This document shows, in pieces, positions 45,995 through 58,560 of a stretch of 64,000 nucleotides of DNA. The notes under the pieces are model-generated. The model saw only the letters and a program-made list of their open reading frames with translations. It was not told where the DNA came from and made no database searches. The DNA comes from Deinandra increscens subsp. villosa (lineage: Eukaryota; Streptophyta; Magnoliopsida; Asterales; Asteraceae): contig JBCNJP010000017.1 of NCBI GenBank assembly GCA_039602395.1, positions 23,208,275 through 23,272,274 on the forward strand. Reading direction: 5' to 3'. Numbering within the stretch: position 1 is the stretch's first letter; every line of letters begins with the position of its first letter. The position numbers were made by a program, and so were the translations under genes.

Positions 45995-48900
45995 ATGGCA
46001 ATAATGAACCCTCCTCAAAACACCGTTGGTCATGCTTTTCGTCAAATGTTTGAAAAGGAAAAGCTCAATGGATCGAATTTCAATGACTGGTATCGTCAAC
46101 TGAGGATTCTCCTAAGAGTTGAAAGAAGAACTGATGTCCTTGAAAATAAGTGGCCGACCGAACTAGCTGCTACTGCTAGTGATCAAGAAAAAGCGCACTA
46201 CAACGCTGAATATAGCAGATATGATGAAGTTGCTTGTTTGACGATCTCTAGTATGACTCCTGATCTTGAAAAGTAATACGAACTTCATACTCCTTATGAT
46301 ATGATCAGAGAATTAAAGAAGATGTATGAAAAACAATCTGGAGTTGAATTGTTCCACTTGGTTGTGGAACTCCACGACTTAAAGCTTGAAGCTGGTAAAT
46401 CGGTCAGTAGTCATGTGCTCAAAATGAAGAGCTACTTTGACAAATTGGAATCACTCAACTATGGATACAATCAAGCTGTTGCGGTTGGCATGATTCTCAA
46501 ATCTCTTACAAAGGATTATGAGGGTTTTGTGCGCAACTACAACATGCATAGTATGACTAAAACCATACCTGAGCTTCATGCTATGCTTGTTGAGTATGAG
46601 AAGACCATTCCAAAGAAAGCTACTAAAACCTCCCAAGTACTCTTGATAAAAGGGGGGACGATCCAAAAGGCTAAACAACCGCAAAAGGAAAAGGGCAAGT
46701 ATGATGGGAAAGGAAAAGGAAAACAAGTTGCTTATGTTCCAAAACCCAAGAAGACCCCTCCGCCTAAAAAGGAGCATCCGACTAAAGACCAGATTTGTCA
46801 CCACCGCGGTGAAGTGGGACACTGGAAGAGGAATTGTCTAGTCTACCTAGCTGAGTTGAACAAGAAGAAGAAGCAAGCTAGTGGGACTAGTACTTCAGGT
46901 ATCTTCACAATTGAATTATTTTCTTTTTCTAAGCAAAATTCATGGGTTTATGACACTGGCTGTGGAACTCATATCTGTAATTCGTTACAGGGACTTAGAA
47001 AAGGAAGGAAGCTGAAGGCTGGAGCTTTGCAGCTGTTCGTGGGCAATGGTCTACCAACACCTGTTGAAGTAATAGGAGAATATCATTTAGTTCTTCCTTC
47101 CGGATTAATTCTTGTTTTAGACAATTGTCATTATGCACCTTCTATTACTAGAGGTGTCATTTCAGTTTCCTTGTTGAAAAACCATGGATTTATTAATGTT
47201 TTTAATAATATCGGTATTTCAGTTTCTAAAAATAATGTTCATTATTTTGATGCTTTTCCTTGTAATGGTATATATGAAATTGATATGCATGGTTGTGACT
47301 CAAATAATTTGATGTATAGTATTAGTAAAAGAGTCAAGAAAAACTTGGACTCTACCTATCTGTGGCACTGTCGTCTTGCTCATGTAGGCAAGAACCGCAT
47401 TGAAAGACTTCAACGTGAAGGAATCTTACAATCAAGTGATGAATCATTTGATAGATGCGTTTCTTGTATTTCAGGCAAGATGACAAGGAAACCTTTTCCG
47501 CATAAACCGAAAAGGGCCAAAGAACTTCTTGGACTCATTCATACTGATGTTTGTGGCCCATTTAGACATGTGTCAAGAAAAGGTGCTAGCTACTTCATAA
47601 CTTTCATGGATGATTTCAGTCGTTATGGTTATGTTTACTTGCTTAAACATAAACATGAAGTTTTTGAAACATTCAAGAGTTTAAAAACGAAGTAGAAAAT
47701 CAACTCGGCAAGACCATCAGGATCCTTCATTCGGATCGTGGTGGATAATACTTAAGCCAAGAGTTTAAGGATTATCTAAAAGCATGTGGAATTGTCTAAC
47801 AACTCACTCATCCATAGACTCCACAACATAATGGAGTTTCTGAAAGGAGAAATCGAACCTTGTTAGAAATGGTGAGATCAATGATGAACCTTAGGACTCT
47901 CCAAATTTCATTTTGGGATTATGCTCTAGAGACTGCTGTACGCATTCTCAATATGGGTCCAACCAAGAAGGTTGACAAGACACCACATGAATTGTGGTAT
48001 GGAGATGTCCCTAAATTGTCTTACTTAAGAGTCTGGGGATGTGAGGTGCTTGTGAAGCGTGATACACCTGATAAACTTCAACCCAGAACTACTAAGTGCA
48101 TCTTTGTAGGATACCCTTAGGAAACAATGGGTTACTACTTCTATAATCTTACCGAAAACACTGTTCGAGTGGCTAGATATGCTGAGTTCTTTGAGAATAA
48201 TCTAATAGCTCAAGAGAGCAGAGGGAGAATTGTAGAACTACTAGAAGATGTGTTACCTTCTGAAACCCCTAGCAATCATCAACTTGGGGGGGGGGGTGTT
48301 CAAAGTAATGAACCTTAAGTCGATAATAGTGCGATTCCACTTCGTAGGTCCGAAAGGACTATACGTACTCCGGATAGATGGATGGGTCAAATCGAATCCG
48401 AGGAACACGAATCAGGAGATCTCGATGAGCCTCCGAACTTTAATGCTGAATTATCAGATCCAGAATCTAACAAATGGTTTGAAGCTGCGAATGTGGAAAT
48501 GAAATCCATGGAAGAAAATCAAGTATGGAGCTTGGTTGATCTTCCACTTAATGCAAAAACCGTTGGGTGTAAATGGATCTTCAAGAAGAAGACCGACATG
48601 GATGGAAATGTACACACCTATAAAGCTCGTCTCGTGGCGAAAGGTTATACTCAACGTTTCGGCGTTGACTATGATGAGACCTTTTCTCCAGTTGCTGACA
48701 TTAGAGCTATTAGGATTCTCTTAGCCATAGCCGCGTTCTATGATTTTGAGATATGGCAAATGGATGTTAAGACTGCTTTCTTAAATGGTTACTTGGATGA
48801 AGAAGTCTATATGGATCAGCCTGAAGGTTTTATTGATCCAAACCATCCCAACAAAGTATGCAAGCTTCAAAGGTCCATTTATGGACTAAAGCAAGCATCA

Positions 48901-50002
48901 AGAAGTTGGAATAAACGGTTTGATGAAGAAATCAAAAAGTTTGGTTTCATTCAAAATCCTGATGAGCCATGTGTATATCGCAAAGCTAGTGGGAGTAATG
49001 TTACTTTCCTTGTCTTATATGTAGATGACATATTGATTATAGGAAAACACATTCCAATGTTGCAAGATATAAAATATGATCTTGGAAAGTGTTTTGCCAT
49101 GAAAGACTTGGGTGAAGCAGCATTTATTATTGGAATCAAGATCTATAGAGATAGAACTAGGCGGTTACTTGGACTAAGTCAAAGTGCTTATATCGATAAG
49201 ATCTTGAAACGATTCAAGATGGAGAATTCTAAGCGTGGTCTTGTACCCATGCAGGAAGGACTTGGTCTATCGGTCAAACAAGGTGCTTCTACACCTGATG
49301 TGGTGAAGCGTATGCATAGAGTTCCTTATGCTTCGGCTGTAGGATCTATAATGTATGCAGTGAGATGCACTAGACCTGATGTAGCGTTTGCGCAAAATAT
49401 CGTTAGCCGATTCCAACAGAATCCAGGTGAAAGTCACTGGACGGCTGTTAAGACCATTCTTAAGTACCTACGGGCTACTAGAGATTTGTTTTTGGTGTAT
49501 GGAGGAAATCCAGATTTAGAGCTCAAAGTGACCGGATACTGTGATGCTAGATTTCAGCTGATAGAGATGACACGAAGTCTCAGTCCGGGTACGTCTTCAT
49601 TCTAAATGGAGGCGCTATGGATTGGAAAAGCAAGAAGCAAACCACAGTTGCTATGTCTGTAACAGAGTCTGAGTACATTGCTGCCTCAGAAGCTACAATG
49701 CAAGCAGTCTAGATAAGAAAGTTTATTTGTGGGCTTGACGTGATCCTTCAAGTAGCTTACCCATTGATATGTACTGTGATAATACTGGTGCATTAATCAT
49801 TGCCAAGGAACCTAGAGTTCAGAAAGGTGCCAGACATTATGCTAGAAGATATCACTATGTTCGTGAGCAGATCGAACTAGGGGAGATCAAACTACTCAAA
49901 GTTCACACAGATGTTAACTTAGCTGATCCCTTTACAAAAGCTTTATCTAGACCAAAGCTTGAAAGGCATGCCGAGGGCATGGGATTTAAATTAGCTAGTT
50001 AA
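45995..50002 (+). pseudogene. Copia gag-pol, multiple stops and frameshifts
   Basis: Starts MAIMNPPQNTVG. Gag (UBN2-type) runs to a knuckle at about 46790-46835 whose first cysteine pair is altered (CHHRGEVGHWKRNC). Then come protease (VYDTGCGTHICN), GAG-pre-integrase (YLWHCRLAHVGKNRIERLQ), integrase (IHTDVCGPF, SERRNRTLLE), RT with YVDD (FLVLYVDDILIIG) and RNase H ending near 50002. Lesions seen: TAA 46274, frameshift near 47683, TAA 47746, TAA 47797, TAG 47815, TAG 48118, TAA 48316, frameshift near 49555, TAG 49710 and frameshift near 49742. The domain order gag-PR-IN-RT-RH is that of Ty1/copia. The RT stretch (48382-49605) is the best preserved. Confidence 0.93.
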
Positions 50003-50842
50003 TTCTTGTAAATCTGTTGTTCGGTATTTGGATAAGGGATGTTAAGCAATTTCTATTTATATAATGGAATAAAGTACTTGATATGTTTGATTTCATTTAA
50101 TGTTAATTGTGTCATGTATTTGCATGTTTAATCCCTGAATATTTATTAATATTCTAAACTGTCCATTGTCGATTGACTATATGGGAATATAGTTAAACTA
50201 AGACAAATCTGAGTGATTGGTAATATTCTTGGAATATATAAAGGATGGTCCCACCAAACTCACATGGTATTCATAAGATGCATATCGGACTACCCCACTA
50301 ACGAATTATCACTTTATGGATCGGCGTCATTAAGTAAAATTCGTAAATGGTTACTTTACTTATCCTTAGACTTGAGATACAAGCAGGTCATGCATGTATG
50401 GATTGCACTTGCTTGATATAGTTCTAACTATCCTGAATAAGGTAGTACAAAAGAGCTATTTTCAGAAAGTGTAGTGAAGTATGTGACTGTACACGTGTAG
50501 TCAATATAGGATTTGTTCCTTCAGCTAAACGTTGAAGAATGATACCACTGGGCCCCTCATTGGGACTAATTAAGATGTTTACATGGCCGTGCCCAAATGA
50601 AATCTAGATATGTATCGATTAAATTTGGTAATCTTTAATTAGTTATGGAATGAGAAATAGAATCGTTAAAATAATGAAATGACTTTGATCCATATTCATA
50701 TTTAACACGGTATCTGTAACAAAGGAATAGTAAATGTCTAAACCATTTAAATATACTTTAAGAAACTATACTTAAATATTTCCGGGAGCATTGGTGTCTT
50801 GCTAGACGCTAACCAATGTTATTACTTTTATTATTACATGCT
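50003..50842 (+). other. 3' non-coding region of the copia element
   Basis: AT-rich, no coding sense, between the RNase H end and the PPT. Confidence 0.7.
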
Positions 50843-50853
50843 TAAGTGGGAGC
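50843..50853 (+). other. Polypurine tract
   Basis: TAAGTGGGAGC immediately before the 3' LTR start TGTAAGAATATG. Confidence 0.85.
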
Positions 50854-51511
50854 TGTAAGAATATGATCACGTAAAATAAACGTATGTCCGGAAAATATTT
50901 AAGCCTTCGGGGTCACACGTCTCGACACAAATGTATTTGTATTAATTAATAAGTTAATTAATAAAGAACACGAATCTATTTAACGAAAGGTTGTTAAAAC
51001 TAATGGTTACTAGTTAACGGTGGTTAGTTATCAGTTAAGAGAGAACTGTAATTAATATATAGTTGAGGATTACTTAGGGAAATACCGTCTGCGACTCCTA
51101 TGGGCTTTCCTAACCTTAAACCCAAATTGGAAAACAAGTTAATCTAGGCTATAAATATAATCTCTAGCCTATGGTTTTCTTTACACATAATTATAAATAT
51201 AATTGGCACTCAAATTCTCTCTCTCCCTCCCTCTAATTTTCGGCTAATAAACCGAACCCACTTAGGGTTTTGGTTTCGAGTGGTTCGACCAAAGCATCAA
51301 GGAAGGAGAAGCTCGTGTTCGTGATCAAGTACTAGCATACGTACATCGGTGTGTCGTGTGTGAAATCGTAGAGTGGTTTTACTTTAAACCCTATCACATA
51401 GCTTCTTAACTAGACGTTGAGGTAATCTTTATATTTGGTTAATTAGTTAAATACATAGATTGATTTTCCGCTACGTACTCGTGTATCGATAAAACGTTAT
51501 ATAACCCAACA
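50854..51511 (+). repeat. Copia 3' LTR (658 bp)
   Basis: Pairs with 44084-44676 but carries about 70 extra bases near 51187-51260, including a CTCTCTCTCCCTCCCTC tract, and lacks about 8 bases near 51085. Confidence 0.92.
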
Positions 51512-51858
51512 AAGACATCATCATCAACAAGACGAGCTGTTAAAGCAATAGTAAATGGAGCGTGTTTCATTTTTGCTTCAGAATCTGCATTCCAGGCAAA
51601 TTCATCTTGATGCCAAAACACCTCTGATAGATTTTCGTCAAAAGAAACAGATGTTTCTTCAACCTTAGGAGCTTCATTTGGTGAATGAATAACCAAATGA
51701 GCATGTTGACCAGATTTCAATTTATGTTCAGTGGAACTTGGACATTCTCGTGCAAAATGTCCATAAACAGAACACTTATAACACTTAACCTTTGACTTGT
51801 CCAATCCGATTTTTCCATCCTGATTCAATTTTTTCTTGCCAGTTCTATTGAAAAATTT
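51512..51858 (-). pseudogene. Sirevirus-like copia Gag, first zinc knuckle part
   Basis: The reverse strand reads KFFNRTGKKKLNQDGKIGLD, then the CCHC knuckle CYKCSVYGHFARECPSS, then an acidic stretch to ARLVDDDVF. There the forward copia (TSD AAGAC) interrupts it, and the frame resumes at 44083. Its 5' side is cut at 51858 by a CACTA terminus. The knuckle residues C-x2-C-x4-H-x4-C are intact. It belongs to a different gag lineage from the 58561-61444 copy. Confidence 0.75.
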
Positions 51859-52675
51859 CACTACGTCAAAAATGACCTTTAGCCACTGAAAAAACGTGAC
51901 CAAAGGTATTTGGCCACGCTTTTTTTTTATTTCAATCGACACCAAATGTCCCGTCACCATAGGTACCATACGGCCACACTTGAAAATTAGTGGCTGTAGC
52001 AACTAAAAAGCGTGGCTAAAGGTATCAATATTTTTGTTGAAATTAGGCATTCCATCTGAAATGTGTGGCTAAAAGGTAGCAACGGTCACATGAATTTTCT
52101 AAAAGCGTGGCTAAAGGGTAGCAATGGCCACATGAATTTTCTATAAGCGTGGCTAAAGGGTAGCAACGGCCACATGAATCTTCTATAAGCGTGGCTAAAG
52201 GGTAGCAATGGCCACATGAATTTTCTATAAGCATGGTCAAAGGGTAGCAATGGCCACATGAATTTGCTAAAATGTTTGTTTTAGCCACGCTTATTTTTAA
52301 AAAACGTGGCAAAAGGTTGCTGGAATTAAGCATTCAATCTGAAAAGTGTGGCTAAAAGGAGGCAACGGCCACATATTTTTAAAAAAAAAAAGCATGGCAA
52401 AAGGTTGTTGGAATAAAACATTTCATCTGAAATGTGTGGCTAAAAGATAGCAACGGCCACATGAGTTTTTTATAAGCGTGACTAAAAGTATGTTTTAGAC
52501 ACGCTTATTCCATCTGAAAAGTGTGGCTAAAAGTAAGCAATGGTCACATATCTATAACAAAAAAAATGTGACCGTTTCTATCATATAGTCACATTAATTT
52601 ATCATATGTGTGACCATTTCTATCATATAGTCACACATTAATAACCGCAAGTGTGACCATTTCATGTAATTAGTG
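51859..52675 (+). mobile_element. CACTA-family terminus, same family as 34397
   Basis: Starts CACTACGTCAAAAATGACC. Its first 190 bp match the inverse complement of the 34397 terminus. Subterminal GTGGCTAAA / GGCCACAT words and a 42-bp tandem follow. A TAGTG at 52671-52675 could be the far end, but the flanks do not give a clean 3-bp TSD (TTT against ATT) and the interrupted gag does not resume after it. The element therefore probably extends further, perhaps to include 52676-53735. Confidence 0.65.
52088..52261 (+). repeat. 42-bp tandem repeat x 4
   Basis: Units begin ACATGAATTTTCTATAAGCG and continue with TGGCTAAAGGGTAGCAATGGCC. Being a multiple of three, the repeat creates a false reverse-strand ORF with a 14-residue cysteine-containing period. 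Confidence 0.88.
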
Positions 52676-53735
52676 ATTTTATTTTCAGTATTTTTGTAAA
52701 ATAAAAACGATAATAAATACGAGAAAACATAAAATCCAAATGATATAAATAATTCAAGATCCATACATAAGTTTTCAGTTTAAATAATAAAGACCTAAAT
52801 TTCTAATCAAAAGTTATCTACAAATGATACATCAACTACAAGAAGACCTGCACCACTCTTAATAGCACTTGAAGCCTTTTGATCCATAAACAATAGCATG
52901 GAACCAAATCCTCTTGAAGTTAATGAAATCAGTTGTATTTTACTGCATGAAGATAGGAATCCAAGAAGAGATCAGTTGTATTTTATAGGAGCAAAATGAT
53001 ACGTTTAAGTGTTCATGTCTAACAATTTCAATTTTATTTTACATGAGAATACCTGTACTAATAATTCAGCAGTTTGGGTTGAGCAGACCTGCAACAGCTT
53101 TAGCTATCCAATTAATTAAGCAAGTTATCTAATTCATTTAGGAGTAATTGGGCCAATTGCCTCTGTCTACTATTAGTTTCCACATTTCTACAATAAACTA
53201 CATAGACTATTGACAAACTTCGAAAATAATAGATAAGATTGCAGCAAAAAGTAGCATGGTGTGCTTTTAAAATTAACAAAATATCCAATAATGAAAACAA
53301 CAATGCTAACATGGATAATAATATATTATATAAACTAGCTATTCAATTATTCAATGAAACATAAACAAACACCCAATGTAAGAATCTACCTTAGTAAGCG
53401 CAGCTCAAGGCGCTTGACAAAAGCAAGAGACGCTGTAGATGAAAGGATAATAGATGATCCAGGTGGAAGAACTACAGAAACAGATTAGTTCAGCTCACAA
53501 AGCAATAGATTGTATTTAAACATACCTGACACGGCCCCATCAACAACCTATAGAACACTTTCAGCTTGAACTTCATTTGTGACCATAAGATATTGATACT
53601 TCTGCTGGAGAATTTCCCATCAGGCCACCAACGTTTTCAAGACGGGTGAGTTGGGTAACATGTCAAAATGGGTTCAGATCGAAACGGGTTAGTGTTTAAT
53701 ACTTATTTGATTTGAGAAGTGAGATCATTATTTAC
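52676..53735 (-). pseudogene. Reverse-strand exon-like fragments, unidentified gene
   Basis: Two pieces have good splice borders. 53471-53390 (acceptor TTTCTGTAG, donor GTAGATTC) reads LPPGSSIILSSTASLAFVKR. An upstream piece ending at 53526 (donor GTATG) reads KYQYLMVTNEVQAESVL, a TAG stop, then VVDGAVSG. The remainder is AT-rich and intron-like. The gene is not recognised. Position next to CACTA subterminal repeats suggests host gene fragments carried by the transposon, which is inference. Confidence 0.4.
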
Positions 53736-53736
53736 A

Positions 53737-54249
53737 TTAAAAGATACAATAAACCTTATAAATGTAAAAAGAACCAGTGAGGCATACTAGAATCATGTGG
53801 GCCAGAAATCTCCATTTGTATGGAAGTTGCCCCTTTTTTATAGTTTTGCTGGTGGGTGAACCACCATACCCAATTTCTCTGAACAATGGCAAATACCTCT
53901 TGGAATCCACCATAATGTAGCCATCTTTGTCCTTCAGTTTCAACACTTTTCGAACCTTGTCTTCATCAATTTCCATTGTTGTGCTCTGTACGATTGACAA
54001 AATAGTTTTACCACCATTGCTATCTTCAAGTACTTTGGTGTTTGACCAGAATTCCTCCATTATTTCTTCATAAATCACAGCTTCAACTGTCAGCGCGTGA
54101 TGAAGATGGGAGTTTTTCAGAAACTTTATCATGCCGGTGTAAACATCAGTTTTACTCGGTATCTCGAGATAGGCCACCAGGTTGTGTTCCACAGCAAATT
54201 TGGAATCACTGACAGGCTTCTTACCACTCGTGCTCGCTTTAGGAGCCAT
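53737..54249 (-). pseudogene. Accessory (env-position) ORF of the reverse-strand Sirevirus-like element
   Basis: ATG at 54249, 170 codons, beginning MAPKASTSGKKPVSDSKFAV. It is soluble-looking, with motifs HHALTVEAVIYEEIMEEFW and IDEDKVRKVLKLKDKDGY. It lies downstream of the RNase H end of the reverse-strand copia and in the same orientation, which is where Sireviruses carry an extra env-like or unknown ORF. Similar proteins are, to my knowledge, frequent in Asteraceae genomes. After about residue 155 the sequence turns hydrophobic (FYIYKVYCIF), which looks like run-on past a breakpoint, so the 3' part is missing. No membrane segment or signal peptide is convincing. Function unknown. Confidence 0.55.
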
Positions 54250-54947
54250 CGATTGTTGGATTTAGAGAGAAGTTTGACGGTTTTGTTGGAAGTTTTGGAG
54301 AATTTGGAGAGTATTTGGGTGTGAGGTTTGTGAGAAATGGAGAAAAATGACGGTAATCTAGGGCCTTTTACCTTTTCTGGAGGTGACGTGGAGGAGAGAG
54401 GTTTTAACCCAATCGTTCAGTAACTGATGTGACCTGTTCTTAGGGGTTTATATGGTACAAATACCCTGAAGCGTATCTTTATCCAAAAAGATATTTACTG
54501 ATCCTTAGATATTTAATGGTTAAAAACTTAATGGGTAATTTAATGTGTATCCTCTTAAAAAGTTGTGCCTTCTGGGTAATTAAATGTAAAGTAACTTTGA
54601 CTTGTTGAGCTGGAAGTTCAAACGGACCCCATTATCTCCATTATTTTAAAAACCAAATTCCTTTCGTTTGAACTTCAAGCGGATAATCTTTCTGCTTGGA
54701 AGAATTGTTTCCAAAATCATTTTCCACGTTTATTACAAAAGCATTTTTCCGGTTGATGTTCACCCGGAGATTTTCAAAATTGTTTTCTCACAGGTTGAAC
54801 CGGAACTTGAAACAGAAAAACCAAAACACATGAATTTTGAGAATGACTTGTGTTAACTTTCATAGTTTAACAGAAGTTACTGACTATGAACTGATATTGT
54901 TTCTAATTAACACAAAGATTTTCTTTTTCTTTTTTTTTCTTTTTGTA
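54250..54947 (-). other. Spacer between accessory ORF and pol
   Basis: Non-coding on both strands. Contains two copies of CCGGTTGA…CCGGA-type words (54747-54805), related to coding words inside the same element's gag and linker, and a purine tract on the reverse strand at 54919-54944 just after the pol stop. Confidence 0.5.
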
Positions 54948-57900
54948 TCAAGAGATGGGCTCTTTGACACAAAGGTCTCTTTTATTGAAGGTTTCTGAAA
55001 AAATTAGTTTAATCAAAGTGATCATACCAATTGCTGTGATAAGGTAGACAAATCTTGCCTCATCAAAGGCTTTTGTGAATAAGTCAGCTAATTGGTTATC
55101 ACTGTGAACTTTGAGTAGTTTAATCAAATTCTTTTCACCACAATCTTTAATAAAATGATACATGATGTCAATGTGCTTTGTTTTGAAGTGCTTTACTGGG
55201 TTATTGGTGATTGAAATGGCACTTTTGTTGTCAGCAAAGATGGGAGTTTCCATGAATGTGATTCCATACTCTAGCATTTGATTCTGAATCCACAGGACTT
55301 GAACACAGCAGCTTGAAGCAGCAATATAATCAGCTTCAGCAGTAGAAGTAGAAACACAGGTCTGTTTCTCGCATTGCCATGAGATAAGTCTCTCCCCCAA
55401 AAACTAACATCCGCCTGAAATTGATTTCTTGTCCAAATTGCAGCCTCCATAATCACTATCACTGAATGCTTTGAAGGTGAAATCAGAATTCTTGGGGTAC
55501 CACAAACCTAATTTAGGTTGACCTTTCAGATATCTGAATATTCTTTTAACTGCTAACATGTGAGACTCCTTTGGTGAAGATTGGTATCTAGCACATAGGC
55601 AAACACTAAACATAATATATGGCCTACTTGCTGTGAGATACAATAGGGATCCAATCATTGCTCTATAAAGATGCCCATCCACAAGTTCACCACTACAGTC
55701 ACTTATAAGCTTGTGGGATGTGGAGATGGGAGTCTTGGTGCTAGAAGCTACTGCATGTCAAAACGTGTAAGCATATCTTGAATATATTTAGATTGGTTCA
55801 AGAAAATACGAGAGTCAATTTGCTTCACTTGAAGCCCCAAAAAGAAATTGAGTTCTCCCATTGAGCTCATCTGAAACTTTGCTTGCATAAGAGCCTCAAA
55901 CTCTCTACAAAGAGCAAAATTGGATGAACCAAAGATGATGTCATCCACATAAATTTGGACTATCAACATGTCATTATCAACCTTCTTGATGAACAGTGTT
56001 TAGTCAATTGCTCCTCTCCTATACCCATTCTCCAAGAGATAGTTGGAAAGGGTTTCATACCAAGTCCTAGGAGCTTGTTTGAGACCATATAAAGCTTTGA
56101 TAAGCTTACACACCTTGTTAGGATGGTATGGGTCTTCAATGCCTGGAGGTTGACATACATTCACTTCTTGATCCAACAGCCTATAGAGAAAGGCACTCTT
56201 GACATCCATTTGAAATACTTGGAAGTTCTTGAATGCAGCATAAGCCAAAAAGATTCTGATGGCTTCTAGTTTTGCTACATAAGCAAAAACTTCATCATAG
56301 TCAATTCCTTCCTCTTGAGCATACCCTTGCACTACTAATCTTGCTTTGTTTTTCACCAGTATTCCTTTGTCATCCTTCTTGTTTCTAAACACCCATTTGG
56401 TACCAATTGGCTATGCCCCATTTGGAAAATCAACTAATATCCAAAATTTCTGTTGTTGATCTGAAACAGTTCTTCTTGCATAACTTCTAACCAACTGTTG
56501 TCTTCTTAAGCTTCTGCTACCTTGGTAGGAACTTCTTGTGATAGAATATCATGCAGACAAATGTTTGCATCAACAGACTTGCTCCTTGTTAACACTGGTG
56601 CTGACATATCTCCAATAACATTTTCCAATGGATAATACCTGCTGACTCTTCTATCTAGGAATATTGGGAATTCATGGCTTCTTCCATTGGTGGGAAAATT
56701 GAGTTGTGGAAAGATCACATCAGACTAAACATTATCACACTCAACATTACAATAGGTGTTGTGTTCAACTCTTGAGAGCTATGCAATGACCCATAGTATT
56801 CATGATCAAAACTGAGCTCATTTGATTGGAAATCATTTAAGTTTGAAGGCTCATTGATCCTAGAGTCAGAATTCTCCAAAGACTCTGAACTGTCATTTTC
56901 CGGTTGAACTTGAACCGGAGATTCAACAGGTTTCGTTTGAACTTGAACCGGAATTTCTTCCACTTGATTTTGAACTGGAACAGCATCTACTTCAATTTGA
57001 ATGACATCATAAGTATTGTTCACAACAATTGGCTTCAGTGGCTTCATGCTGATTGAAGAAAAGAATGGAGGGCCAACTGAGAAGTTCTTTGTACTATTCC
57101 TCCAATGTTCATCAGTAGATGTTTTAATTTCCTGTTCCAGAACAGAATTACTAACAGGCATCTCAACAGTTATGTTGAAGGCAGTGGTTAGTGTATCAAT
57201 TTCGTACAACCAAGTGGGCTGAGAGGTAAAGTTGTTCTTTGATTTCTCGTTAAAGAAAACTTTTAGTGTTTCTTCAACAACTTTAGTTCTCTTGTTGTAT
57301 ACTCTATATGCTTTTGACACGCCAGAGTACCCAACAAAATATCAATCATCTGGCTTTTCAGCAAATTTTGGCAATAGCTCATTGGTTATCAAGATTTTAA
57401 TAGGACACTCAAAAGATTTATAGAAATAAATGTTAGGTTTTCTGTTTCGCCAGAGCTCATATGGTATTTTGTTCTTTCCTTTGACAATTAAAATTATGTT
57501 TTGAACATAACATGCAGTGTTTACTGCTTCAGCCCAAAAGATTACAGGAAGTTTATAGTCAGCCAACATAGCCCTGGCAGCTTCAATCAAAGTTCTATTT
57601 CTCCTTTCAGCAACTCGATTCTGTTGTGGAGTTCTGGGAGCACTGAATTGCCTAATTATCCCTTTTTCTTCACAAAATGAATTTAAAACATGATTTTTAA
57701 ATTCAGAGCCATTGTCACATCTGATTGTTTTGACCTTAAATTTTGAATTATTTTCGAACTTGACAACAAGTGTTTTCAACAATTCAGCAATTTCATCATT
57801 TGTTTTTAGAAAGAAAACCCAAGTATATCTAGTGAAATCATCAATAATTACAAAACAATATGACCTTTTTCCCAAACTCATTACCCTATTTGGCCCAAAT

Positions 57901-58560
57901 AAATCCATGTGCAACAACTCTAAGGGTTGACTATACCCTTGAGGCAAGGCACACAGTGCTCAGAACAAGTAAAGTCTTTAGCAGCAAGACCCTTGACTAA
58001 ACCAATATTCACAATTATGTTCATGTTTTTGTAATTTACATGTCCTAGCCTTCTATGCCAAAGATTAGACTCATCAGCTGAGGCTTTGGATATAAAAAAA
58101 GCAATACCACTGGTGGGTGTGACAACTGACATATCCAATTCATACAAACCTTCTTTCCTGGGTGCTCTTAGCAGAACCATTTCCTCGGTAATTTTAACCT
58201 CAGATTTTAGTATGATTGCCTCTCTCTCATTAAATAAAACATTTAACCTCTTGTCACACATTTGTGAGACACTGAGTAGGTTAAAGTTTAATGTACCAAC
58301 AAGATTAACTCTATCAAAACTTACTGAACCATTTGTAACATCTCCTCTAGCTGAGATTTACCCCTTGTTGCTTCCAAAGGCAACAGCTCCTCCATTGAAT
58401 GTTTTTATGTTTTCTAGGATGTTTTTATTTCCTGTCATGTGACTGGTGCATCCACTGTCAACGATCCACAGTCGATCTTGACTCTTATTTTGCAGCTGAA
58501 CATGTCATAAATTTATTAGTTTTTGTAAGGGACCCAAGTCTTTGTGGTCTTGGGTCTTCC
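54948..58560 (-). pseudogene. Sirevirus-like copia pol, degenerate
   Basis: Reverse strand, 5' to 3': protease DSGCTSHMTG (about 58455-58425; a stop near 58360); GAG-pre-integrase (LWHRRLGHVNYKNMNIIVN); integrase with HMDLFGP, IRCDNGSEF and VAERRNRTLIEAA (57947-57342), an apparently intact D-D-E core; linker (57320-56506, with VQVQ-rich repeats); RT (56392-56000 and 55969-55748, with YVDDIIFGSS); RNase H (SDSDYGG, then STAEADYIAAS) to 54948. Stops or frame changes lie near 57343, 56715, 56400-56505, 56000, 55750 and 55404. The SGCTSHMTG and YVDDIIFGS forms are usual for the Sirevirus (Maximus/SIRE) branch. Confidence 0.88.

Larger units (their letters stand above)
44084..51511 (+). mobile_element. 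Complete Ty1/copia element with decayed genes, 7.4 kb
   Basis: TSD AAGAC, 5' LTR 44084-44676, PBS 44678, gag-pol remnants 45995-50002, PPT 50843-50853, 3' LTR 50854-51511. The LTRs differ by several substitutions and at least two length changes, and the coding region has many stops, so this insertion is old. It landed in the reverse-strand Sirevirus-like gag. Confidence 0.93.

Noticed and set aside
52043..52333. Reverse-strand ORF with a 14-residue cysteine-containing repeat, like a small secreted repeat protein
   Set aside because: It is the translation of the 42-bp DNA tandem repeat in the CACTA subterminal region. The period is a multiple of three, so the frame stays open by chance.
34201..52675. 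The 34397 and 51859 termini as two ends of a single CACTA element
   Set aside because: Both interiors point away from the DNA between them, so they cannot bound one element in normal orientation.
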